From Leptospira meyeri (GTDB lineage Bacteria > Spirochaetota > Leptospiria > Leptospirales > Leptospiraceae): 64,000 nt of DNA. The notes under the pieces are model-generated. The model searched no databases. It saw only the letters and a list, made by a program, of their open reading frames with translations, and was not told the origin of the DNA. The stretch covers positions 1,954,001 through 2,018,000 of the forward strand of contig NZ_SORO01000001.1 of NCBI RefSeq assembly GCF_004368965.1. The letters are read 5' to 3'. The translations under genes and the position numbers were made by a program. Positions 57,312 to 64,000 of the stretch are shown piece after piece. Every line of letters starts with the position of its first letter. The first letter of the stretch is position 1.

Positions 57312-57824
57312 TCAAAACGGATCGGAACGGAGAACCGTGTCGGTTTCTCGAAGTCCTGAGTCTGCAGGAGGAACTGCGTTCTCTAATGAGGCACATTGGT
57401 TAAAAGCCTCTCGGAAGGATAGTTCCGCTTGAGAAGTCCCTGTTCTTTGGACTCGTCGATAATCGGAATTGGAATTAAAAGAATTTTGATTGCATGCTTT
57501 GGATAGATTATACGCTAAATTGACTCTCGTAAAACAATCGAAATACAAAATAGCAACAGCATCCGTACTTAGTTCTTGTGGGAGAATTTCTCCTTTTAAT
57601 CGCGAGGAAAGATTGGAACAAACTGACAAACTAGAATCTGCGGCAGCCACACAATTTGCTTCTGATAAAATAAATCTTTGACAAGCAGAATTAATGGCGT
57701 TCCCCTGCGAAAGGATCGAACTTAGAAGCTCCGTATCAGACTCTTCGTCCGATTGGTTTTTACAACCATTTGCCAAAAAGACAATGCCTGTTAACAAAAA
57801 GAAAACGATCATCTTCCTTTTCAT
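57312..57824 (-). CDS. Small hypothetical lipoprotein
   Basis: Protein of 170 residues with signal and lipobox FLANGC (about 16-21). The mature domain has four or more Cys (INSACQRF, EANCVAAA, LSVCSNL, YFDCF, KACNQ, FNQCAS), so probably disulphide-bonded and helical. Family not recognised. Its 5' end overlaps the divergent 57784 gene by 41 bp antisense. It lies 21 bp upstream of nadA. Confidence 0.78.
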   Translation of the reverse strand: MKRKMIVFFLLTGIVFLANGCKNQSDEESDTELLSSILSQGNAINSACQRFILSEANCVAAADSSLSVCSNLSSRLKGEILPQELSTDAVAILYFDCFTRVNLAYNLSKACNQNSFNSNSDYRRVQRTGTSQAELSFREAFNQCASLENAVPPADSGLRETDTVLRSDPF

Positions 57825-58542
57825 ACTGATTCTACTTTCCCTCCTTTTGGGTGGTCTTGTCTATTTCCTTTTTCTGAAAAAAACGAAGTCTGATCCCCAA
57901 CAATCCTCATTCGATTCTCGTTCTGAGGTCTATTGGCAGAGGTTACAAAATCGACCAGAGGTTCTACAAGGACCTGGATATCCTTCCGATTTACGCGATT
58001 TTTTAGAAACGCTACGAGGAAAAGAATCCTATCTCTGGAAAGGAGATCGGGATAAAACTTATGCTTATTTATTGGAGACTTTTCCAGACGAAAGAGGCCA
58101 TGTTCTTTATGCCGTGTACGTTGCCTTTATGAATTGGAAGGAAAAAGTAATGGAAGTCGAAGAAAACGAAGGAATTTCTTCTTATGAAAAACTAACAGCC
58201 GTGAATCGTTTATCAGAAGAAATTTTTCCTCTTATGATTCGCAATCTCATTTTTCCTAAACACCCCACGACTCCTCCGGTTTGGCTTCTCTCCTATCTGG
58301 AAGATTATGTTCAGAAAAATCCCTACAGTTATGCCAGAGAACGCAAACGTATCTTCCTTAAAAAAAAGCAGGAACTCTACAAAACAGAAAAATGGGAAAT
58401 CCAATCCTGGGAAAGTCCTATGTTTTTCCAGAAGGTAGTCGACCTAATCTACGCAAGAGAATTATTAGAAATGTCCGAAGAGGAAAGAACTTCTTACCGC
58501 AGTGCAAAACAAGAAGAACTGAAAGTCGATTTTTGGAATTGA
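57784..58542 (+). CDS. Hypothetical single-pass membrane protein
   Basis: Protein of 252 residues from ATG 57784: basic start MPVNKKK, membrane helix (about 8-32), basic stop-transfer KKTK, then a helical, charged periplasmic or cytoplasmic domain. An in-frame ATG at 57694 would run deep into the antisense lipoprotein gene. The chosen start still overlaps that gene's 5' end by 41 bp. Family not recognised. Its TGA (58540-58542) overlaps the -35 box of the next gene. Confidence 0.72.
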   Translation: MPVNKKKTIIFLFILILLSLLLGGLVYFLFLKKTKSDPQQSSFDSRSEVYWQRLQNRPEVLQGPGYPSDLRDFLETLRGKESYLWKGDRDKTYAYLLETFPDERGHVLYAVYVAFMNWKEKVMEVEENEGISSYEKLTAVNRLSEEIFPLMIRNLIFPKHPTTPPVWLLSYLEDYVQKNPYSYARERKRIFLKKKQELYKTEKWEIQSWESPMFFQKVVDLIYARELLEMSEEERTSYRSAKQEELKVDFWN

Positions 58543-58574
58543 CAACTGCCTTGATCACCCCCATATAAATGGGG
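58539..58574 (+). promoter_or_regulatory. Promoter and hairpin of the LpoB-like gene
   Basis: TTGACA at 58539-58544 is followed by CATATA (58562-58567, 17-bp spacer) or TATAAA (58564-58569, 19-bp spacer). The ATG at 58577 leaves a leader of 0-3 bases. The same bases form a CCCCAT/ATGGGG hairpin (58559-58574) ending 2 bp before the ATG. Confidence 0.55.
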
Positions 58575-58576
58575 TT

Positions 58577-59155
58577 ATGAAACAAATTCTTTTCTACCTT
58601 CTCTTAGTAGGATTCTTATTCCAATGCAGTAGCAGTCCCAAACGACTCGACAACGCTGATGATTATATCTCCGACTCAGGTGGGCTTACCAGCCAGGAAT
58701 TGGTGAAAGCTGCCGATAAACTCGCAGGTCAAATTGGGGAATACTTTAAAGAAAACCCGCACGAAGAAGGTGTTTTTGTTGCGCATTTCCCTACCCGTAA
58801 CGATACCTCGGAACAAATCCAAACAGAACTTTTTGACAACGCTTTTGTTTCTAAACTCATCAAAAGCAAAATTTATACGGTTCGTACAAAAACGAGAGAA
58901 CAATCACTCAATGAAATTCAGTTCAGTTTGTCCGGTCTTACTTCCAATCGCCTTTCCATTGGAAAATTAAAATCTCCGAATTTCTTTGTTCGTTGTGATA
59001 TCAATGAAAATATGTTCACATCTAACGGTGAAAAAATTGTAGAGCAGTCCATCAACATTGAACTTGTAGAAGTAGAAACTACAATCGCTGTTTGGTCTGA
59101 AAAAGTTTCCTATCGAAAATTAGCAGTTCGAGGAAATAAAGGGGTTAGCTGGTAA
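58577..59155 (+). CDS. LpoB-like penicillin-binding-protein activator lipoprotein
   Basis: Protein of 192 residues with lipobox FLFQC (about 14-18). The LpoB-type domain is suggested by SQELVKAADKLAGQIGEYF, VFVAHFPTRNDTSEQIQTELFDNAFVSKLIKSK and the C-terminal WSEKVSYRKL. Such lipoproteins stimulate class A penicillin-binding proteins from the outer membrane. The next gene (COG3014-like) starts 17 bp downstream, a pair commonly found together. The ftsZ-ftsA-ftsQ genes converge on this pair. Confidence 0.78.
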   Translation: MKQILFYLLLVGFLFQCSSSPKRLDNADDYISDSGGLTSQELVKAADKLAGQIGEYFKENPHEEGVFVAHFPTRNDTSEQIQTELFDNAFVSKLIKSKIYTVRTKTREQSLNEIQFSLSGLTSNRLSIGKLKSPNFFVRCDINENMFTSNGEKIVEQSINIELVEVETTIAVWSEKVSYRKLAVRGNKGVSW

Positions 59156-59172
59156 TCTCTACCCATCAATCC

Positions 59173-60579
59173 ATGAAAAAAACAATTCTCTTTCTTTCTC
59201 TTTTCATACTCGGTTGCGCAAGTGATTATAACAAAATCATCCAAGCAACTGAATCGGCGTACTACGGTCAGAACTATGACTCTGCCATTCCAAAAATTAG
59301 AGAACTTTACGAAGGTTCCTCTAACAAAGATAAACTTTTGTTTTTAATGGAAGCTGGTATGATTTTTCATACTAAAGGGGATTACGTTACCTCTAATAAA
59401 GTTTTTAAAGAAGCAGAAGACTTAGCAGACAATATCAAAGTCAGTATGACAAGGTCGGGACTTTCGTTTGTTCTTTCCGACAACGAATCCAACTATACCG
59501 GAGAAGATTTTGAAAGGGTAATGATTAAGTTCTACATTGCGAACAATTACCTACTCCAAGGTGATACCAATAATGCAAAAATTTATTTTCGAAGACTCGA
59601 CTTCGAATTAAAGGAAATGCGTTTTTTAGCACCCGATTACCGACAAAACAATGCCGCTCGCCTCATTGATGCCTATGTATCCGAAAAATTAGGTCGGTAC
59701 AATGATGCAAGGGTTCAATACAAAAACATGGAACAACTCATCGGAAAAAGCCAAAACCTAGTCGCCGACAGATATCTGTTAGCTGTTAGAGAAGGGGATT
59801 CCGGTGACCAGGCAAAATATGCGGCAGGGCGTTCCAGTTTGCAAGCTTACAATCGTTCAATGCAAAGAACCTCTCCTGAAAATGAAAAACTTTCTGAGGT
59901 CATCATCATTCATGAAGCAGGAAAGTCGGCGATCAAGATGTCTCGAGGAAAACTCATGGACGATGAGTATTTTGCAGTGGCACTTCGAGGCGCTGTTGAA
60001 ATTGGATTACGTGCCAAAGGGGCCGGTGCTTCTCTTGCAGGTGCCGTTGCCGCACTATCAGTAGCCGAAAATCCAATCCCCATTTACAAAGAAAGAGATC
60101 CAAAAGGTTCCCTTCCCAAAAAGTATTACATCAATGGAGTGGATGTTGGATATTCCGATATCATGAACAATTACTCCGAAACAGCAATGAACAACTTCAA
60201 TGAAAATTACAAAACGATGATTACTAAAAACCTAACATCTTTGTCGTTGAAAGTTGTGGCTGCAGTGATTGCATCGGAAGCCATGGCGCGTGCCATTGAA
60301 TCTGGTGGGAAAAATAAAAACAATGATTTGGTATCTAGTTTGATTCGGGTAGCCGCTGGTGCTGCGGCAGGGCTTGCTGTTTCACAAACCATTGCCCCTG
60401 ATCTGAGATGTTGGAGGACCATTCCTGCCAACTTCCAAGTCAAACGGATCCTTCTTGCACCCGGAGAATACGACTTTAAAGTAGAATCTCCAGGATCGGT
60501 TGTGACGGCCGCACCGAAAAAACTTCTAGTAGAAGCCGACAAACCTTTGTTTGTTTCCGTACGTTCTTATTCGAACTAA
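59173..60579 (+). CDS. COG3014-like TPR lipoprotein
   Basis: Protein of 468 residues with lipobox LGCAS (about 13-17). TPR-like helical repeats (about 20-220) include AESAYYGQNYDSAIPKIRELY-type units. A glycine/alanine-rich hydrophobic segment with GAGASLAGAVAALSVA lies at about 280-297 and AGAAAGLAVSQTIA at about 395-408, and the tail is RILLAPGEYDFKVESPG-like. It resembles uncharacterised COG3014 proteins found next to LpoB genes, with a possible role in cell-wall synthase regulation. Confidence 0.78.
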   Translation: MKKTILFLSLFILGCASDYNKIIQATESAYYGQNYDSAIPKIRELYEGSSNKDKLLFLMEAGMIFHTKGDYVTSNKVFKEAEDLADNIKVSMTRSGLSFVLSDNESNYTGEDFERVMIKFYIANNYLLQGDTNNAKIYFRRLDFELKEMRFLAPDYRQNNAARLIDAYVSEKLGRYNDARVQYKNMEQLIGKSQNLVADRYLLAVREGDSGDQAKYAAGRSSLQAYNRSMQRTSPENEKLSEVIIIHEAGKSAIKMSRGKLMDDEYFAVALRGAVEIGLRAKGAGASLAGAVAALSVAENPIPIYKERDPKGSLPKKYYINGVDVGYSDIMNNYSETAMNNFNENYKTMITKNLTSLSLKVVAAVIASEAMARAIESGGKNKNNDLVSSLIRVAAGAAAGLAVSQTIAPDLRCWRTIPANFQVKRILLAPGEYDFKVESPGSVVTAAPKKLLVEADKPLFVSVRSYSN

Positions 60580-60593
60580 CCTAATCGATTATT

Positions 60594-61784
60594 TTAATCG
60601 CTCTTTCTTCTTAAAAAAGCAGGAATGTCGTAATCCTCTCCGTAATTTTGAAACGGGGAGGATTGTTTCTGAGAAGAAAATCCCCGATTGGATTGGCGAA
60701 TACTTCGAACAGAATCTTGTTCCTTTCCAAAACCAATATCTTTTTCTTCCGACTTCCTAACATAAACCATAGGAGAAACAGATTCTTCGGAACCCACAAC
60801 CTTTTGTTCTCTTTGGTATTGTTTTCCCCGTTTAGCAAATCCAGTTGCAATCACAGTAACTCGAATCTGATCGGAAAGTGAAGAATCTTCATTGAGTCCA
60901 ATGATGATATTAGCATCGGGGTCCGCTTGTGCTGTGATGATTTGTGAAACTTCATTCCATTCATGGATGGTCAAATCATTTCCACCAGTCACATTGATGA
61001 GGAGAGACTTTGCACCTTGTATGCTCGAGTCTTCTAACAATGTGTTGTTGATTGCTTGTTCTACAGCTTCACTCACACGTGTTTCTCCTCGACCTTCCCC
61101 AACACCTAAAATGGCATCCCCAGTATCTTTCATGATGGTTTTTACATCAGCAAAGTCTACGTTGATGATTCCCGGATGGTTGATGATATCACTAATCCCT
61201 CGCACACCATTTAACAAAATATCATCGATCACTCGAAATGCCATATCCACAGGTGTGTTTTTGTCCACAACTTGGAAGATAGAATCATTACGAATGGTGA
61301 TGAGTGTGTCTACGTTGGCACGAAGTTGATCGATTCCTTGTTTTGCAAGTTCTGCTCTGCGTTTTCCTTCAAAAGAAAAAGGAACCGTCACAACTCCCAC
61401 TACCAAACATTTTAATTCTTTGGCAATTGCAGCAATAATAGGTGCCGCCCCAGTTCCTGTTCCTCCACCCATCCCCGCTGTCACAAAAACCATATCTGCT
61501 CCTTTGAGGGCCGACACAATGCGTTCTTTGTCTTCAAGGGCTGCCTTTTCACCGAGCTCTGGGTCACCACCAGCACCCATCCCACGAGTGACTTTGTTAC
61601 CTAACTGGATTTTAACTTCTACAGGAGATTTTAATAATACTTGTTCGTCGGTGTTCATTACAATGAAGTCGACACCTGTCATTTTAGAGTGAACCATTCT
61701 TGTGACGGCATTCATTCCGCCTCCACCAACTCCAATGACCTTAATAATTGCTGGGCTTGTTTTTTCTTCTTCTAGGTACAACAT
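60594..61784 (-). CDS. ftsZ: Cell division GTPase FtsZ
   Basis: Protein of 396 residues. Tubulin signature [12 protein letters not shown] (about 104-115), N-terminal [15 protein letters not shown]7 loop and the linker/C-terminal peptide [11 protein letters not shown] near the end are present. It polymerises at midcell to form the Z ring and is recruited by FtsA. It sits 10 bp after ftsA. A weak CGATTA/TAATCG palindrome (60586-60600) spans its stop codon. Confidence 0.98.
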   Translation of the reverse strand: MLYLEEEKTSPAIIKVIGVGGGGMNAVTRMVHSKMTGVDFIVMNTDEQVLLKSPVEVKIQLGNKVTRGMGAGGDPELGEKAALEDKERIVSALKGADMVFVTAGMGGGTGTGAAPIIAAIAKELKCLVVGVVTVPFSFEGKRRAELAKQGIDQLRANVDTLITIRNDSIFQVVDKNTPVDMAFRVIDDILLNGVRGISDIINHPGIINVDFADVKTIMKDTGDAILGVGEGRGETRVSEAVEQAINNTLLEDSSIQGAKSLLINVTGGNDLTIHEWNEVSQIITAQADPDANIIIGLNEDSSLSDQIRVTVIATGFAKRGKQYQREQKVVGSEESVSPMVYVRKSEEKDIGFGKEQDSVRSIRQSNRGFSSQKQSSPFQNYGEDYDIPAFLRRKSD

Positions 61785-61794
61785 TCACTTATCC

Positions 61795-63033
61795 TTAGAG
61801 ATTATTCTCCATCCAACGACGAACCTTCTTCATCCATCCATCGGAATCAGATCCGGAATGCATATTTCTCTGTTCTAAATTTTGTATTTTGGAACTGTAT
61901 TTAATCAGGCCCACGGCAGTGGCATATTCGGGGCTAGAAATTTTATCCACAAGACCACTGAGTCCTGCTGGTTTTGCACGACCCACTGACAGGCGTAAAA
62001 CTTCCTCGGCAGTGGCTTCAATGCCCTGTAACAAAGAAGTTCCGCCAGTAAGGATCACACCTCCCGCCAAACTTGACTTAAATCCTGAACGAACCAATTC
62101 ATGATCAATCATTTCTAAAATTTCACGAACCCTTGGTTCTAGAATTTCAACGAGTTCTTGGCGAAAAACGGAACGAGCTGGCCTTCCCGAAATAGATGGA
62201 ATTTCAAATTTTTCTGTGGGGTCCACCATATCAATTCTTGTATGGCCATATCTTTTTTTGATAACTTCCGCTGTTTCGACTGTAGTTTTTAAACCGATGG
62301 AAATATCGCTTGTGATATGAAATCCACCAAAGGGAACTACTGAAGAAAAAGCAATTCCCCCATCCACATAGATAATGATATCACAGATTCCGGCACCAAT
62401 GTCAATGACAGCAGTTCCCAAATCTTTTTCGCCAGAAGTAAGGATGGCCTCCGAAGAAGCAAGGCTTGATAAAACTCTATCCATTTGTAAAAGACCAGCT
62501 TGCTCCACACAACGATCAATGTTATTGAGAGCCGTATTTCCACAAGATACAATATGTACTTCTGCTTCTAAACGAACCCCTGTCATCCCGATGGGATCTT
62601 TGATATTGACTTGGTCATCTACTTTGAATTCTTTTGTGAGAACATGGATGACTTGTTGGTCACCTGGAACATGTACAGCTTGTGCAGCTTCCACAACTCG
62701 CATAATATCTGTTTCTGATACAATTCGTTCTCTGTTTGTCACAGCAATGATACCTTTTTCGTTAAACCCGTGTACGGACTTTCCAGATACATTGACCACC
62801 ACAGTATTCACTTCCTGCCCAGCCATCAATTCTGCATCACCAAACGCTTCTATGATGGACTTGGTTGTTGTTTCTATATTGACAATGGAACCATTTTTGA
62901 TACCGGCAGAAGGATAAACTCCCGTTCCAATAATTTCGATTTCATGTTCCCCTAGAAGTCGTCCAATAACAACTTTAACTAGAGAGGATCCCAAATCCAA
63001 GGCCGTTATGATAGGTGCATCATCATAAGTCAT
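61795..63033 (-). CDS. ftsA: Cell division protein FtsA
   Basis: Actin-like ATPase of 412 residues that tethers FtsZ to the membrane. [12 protein letters not shown] (phosphate 1, about 12-23), [13 protein letters not shown] (phosphate 2) and [15 protein letters not shown] (adenosine) are visible, along with the 1C domain between them. The C-terminus ends in a basic amphipathic [13 protein letters not shown], the membrane-targeting helix. It starts 1 bp after ftsQ. Confidence 0.96.
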   Translation of the reverse strand: MTYDDAPIITALDLGSSLVKVVIGRLLGEHEIEIIGTGVYPSAGIKNGSIVNIETTTKSIIEAFGDAELMAGQEVNTVVVNVSGKSVHGFNEKGIIAVTNRERIVSETDIMRVVEAAQAVHVPGDQQVIHVLTKEFKVDDQVNIKDPIGMTGVRLEAEVHIVSCGNTALNNIDRCVEQAGLLQMDRVLSSLASSEAILTSGEKDLGTAVIDIGAGICDIIIYVDGGIAFSSVVPFGGFHITSDISIGLKTTVETAEVIKKRYGHTRIDMVDPTEKFEIPSISGRPARSVFRQELVEILEPRVREILEMIDHELVRSGFKSSLAGGVILTGGTSLLQGIEATAEEVLRLSVGRAKPAGLSGLVDKISSPEYATAVGLIKYSSKIQNLEQRNMHSGSDSDGWMKKVRRWMENNL

Positions 63034-63034
63034 A

Positions 63035-63766
63035 TCAGTGATAAACGGCGTCTTCTCCCCTTAAATCGATAGAAACAGCTTTGACAGATTCGGCTTCCAT
63101 ATAAGCCAAAGATGCATATAATTTACGAAAAACATTGAGTTCTAATTTATCACCTAAATATACTTTCATTGAATTTGGTGACTTTAAATACATAGTATAA
63201 TTACCGTCGCGTTCTGCGACAAGTTCAGAGATTCTTGATTTTAATGCAGGGTAAGAGGAAAGAGCATGTCGCATTTCTTTTGTAATATCAAAAATTTGTC
63301 TGCCTTCTAGCTTTTTTTCCCCAACAGTGAATGGTCCACTAATCACGATTAGGTGATTAGCCAAAACCCGATCTCTGGAAAGTATCTCCAGATTTTCATC
63401 CACCTCATACAAGGAACTTCCTACATGTATGACAAATTCGGCGACTTTCTCCTGTACATTGATCTTCAAAAATCCATCCGGGTCTCTCGTGATCCGGACC
63501 TTTCGAATCCTTGGATGGCTAGAAAGTAATTTCTCCCAATCCTTCCAATCCCCGATCATTGGGTTTTCCGGATCCACCCCCAAATAGCGAAAAACCTCGG
63601 GAGGACTGAGAGCCACGAGGCCTTCCCATTCCACACGAACCACCGGCTTCACGGGTCTACCCCAACGGAAGACAAGCCCTAAGGCCAAGAGACCTAAAGC
63701 AACCAACAGGATGGGAACCACGCGCCCAAATCGTTTTTCTTTGATTTCTTGGGGAGTGTCAACCAT
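63035..63766 (-). CDS. ftsQ: Cell division protein FtsQ/DivIB
   Basis: Protein of 243 residues with a short cytoplasmic N-terminus, one membrane helix (about 16-34) and a POTRA-type domain beginning [21 protein letters not shown] (about 43-63), then the FtsQ beta domain. It bridges the FtsBL complex at the septum. It heads a ftsQ-ftsA-ftsZ run. A -10-like CATAAT (minus strand, 63778-63773) lies 6 bp before the ATG, implying a leaderless start. Confidence 0.9.
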   Translation of the reverse strand: MVDTPQEIKEKRFGRVVPILLVALGLLALGLVFRWGRPVKPVVRVEWEGLVALSPPEVFRYLGVDPENPMIGDWKDWEKLLSSHPRIRKVRITRDPDGFLKINVQEKVAEFVIHVGSSLYEVDENLEILSRDRVLANHLIVISGPFTVGEKKLEGRQIFDITKEMRHALSSYPALKSRISELVAERDGNYTMYLKSPNSMKVYLGDKLELNVFRKLYASLAYMEAESVKAVSIDLRGEDAVYH

Positions 63767-63821
63767 ATATTGATTATGTCACATAGTTAGGCTGTTTGGA
63801 AAGCATTTATCAAGAGGGTAC

Positions 63822-63849
63822 AAAAAAAGGCCAGGCGAACCTGACCTTT
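63822..63849 (-). terminator. Rho-independent terminator
   Basis: On the minus strand AAAGGTCAGG, loop TTCG, CCTGGCCTTT (one G-U pair) is followed by seven Ts. It lies 30 bp after the stop of the rightmost gene and 56 bp before ftsQ, isolating ftsQAZ from that gene. Confidence 0.85.
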
Positions 63850-63879
63850 CTCGCAATTTTCAAACTAGGTTTGAAGTGC

Positions 63880-64000
63880 TTAGTTTTGTGCTACCTGCAT
63901 GGCACTTGCGTGAAGGTCCATAGAGACAGTTTGGTATTTTTTAGCTTCTTTTTCAAGAGCCTCTGCACGACGAAGAAGTTCTTTCTTCTCGTTCATTTGG
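63880..64000 (-). CDS. C-terminal end of a coiled-coil protein (5' end outside window)
   Basis: The frame is open from the window edge to TAA at 63882-63880; 39 residues are visible, beginning QMNEKKELLRRAEALEKE and ending MDLHASAMQVAQN. The charged, Leu-spaced pattern suggests a helical coiled coil. A Met at 63996 could even be a start, giving a 38-residue peptide, but an extended gene is more likely. Family not recognised. Confidence 0.6.
   Translation of the reverse strand, partial: QMNEKKELLRRAEALEKEAKKYQTVSMDLHASAMQVAQN

Noticed and set aside
1..64000. CRISPR arrays, transposase genes, prophage modules, rRNA or tRNA genes.
   Set aside because: None recognised on reading both strands; the only repeats are the short ones listed.

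Overview
The window looks like a chromosomal segment of a member of the Leptospiraceae, most likely a free-living (saprophytic) Leptospira. This is an inference from several signs: AT-rich DNA, many exported lipoproteins with relaxed spirochaetal lipoboxes (including the leptospiral-style NLLSLLVAANSN stretch at about 5820-5860), a SpoIIE phosphatase fused to TPRs, an LpxA of a Gram-negative-type outer membrane, the ArsS/peroxidase-like pair and the ftsQ-ftsA-ftsZ arrangement. No rRNA, tRNA, CRISPR array, prophage or complete insertion sequence was recognised.

Left part (1-8202): the end of a nitrous oxide reductase operon, nosZ (5'-truncated by the window)-nosB-like-nosL-nosD-nosF-nosY, tightly packed and partly overlapping. 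After nosY come two FNR/CRP-type palindromes exactly 33 bp apart, then three exported proteins: a Cys/His-rich protein, a lipoprotein, and a fusion of a PCu(A)C copper chaperone domain with a His-rich linker and a Met-rich outer-membrane barrel. I read 1-8202 as an N2O respiration and copper-supply region.

Next (8203-17557): a GNAT plus 2-oxoglutarate dioxygenase pair bracketed by inverted copies of an intergenic repeat; an AAAGT tandem array; padR-chrA; a DinB protein; a small membrane protein; a PaiA/PaiB-like pair; an FAD dehydrogenase; a DUF2079 membrane protein; two small lipoproteins. The only gene-free stretch over 300 bp is 9772-10088. It holds a repeat copy, the pentamer array and the padR promoter.

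17554-26150 (minus) is a four-gene type I secretion operon with two different 1021-residue ABC transporters, each carrying cyclic-nucleotide-binding-like domains, plus HlyD and TolC partners; no cargo gene was recognised. 26366-46106 holds a thiolase, a GT-B-like protein, an HPt protein, lpxA-galE, a VanY-like peptidase, a five-gene minus-strand run ending in recG and the peptidase, gpsA, a MAPEG protein, a hydrolase, map, arsS with its peroxidase-like partner, enoyl-CoA hydratase and acyl-CoA synthetase genes, a small orphan ORF with a structured leader, and a membrane-anchored MutS-like ATPase.

46109-55279 (minus) is a compact seven-gene run: phosphatase, lipocalin-like CrtC/AttH protein, YejB/YejE-type permeases, OppD/OppF ATPases and an AsmA-like protein, with no substrate-binding protein. 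The right end has ispF, nadA, overlapping divergent envelope genes, an LpoB-like/COG3014-like lipoprotein pair, and the division genes ftsQ, ftsA and ftsZ on the minus strand, preceded by the end of a coiled-coil protein and its terminator.

Two recurring architectural features stand out. Good promoter -10 boxes lie only 6-10 bp before some start codons (padR, gpsA, lpoB-like, ftsQ), implying leaderless mRNAs. Several convergent gene pairs overlap at their stop codons through the tetranucleotide CTAA.
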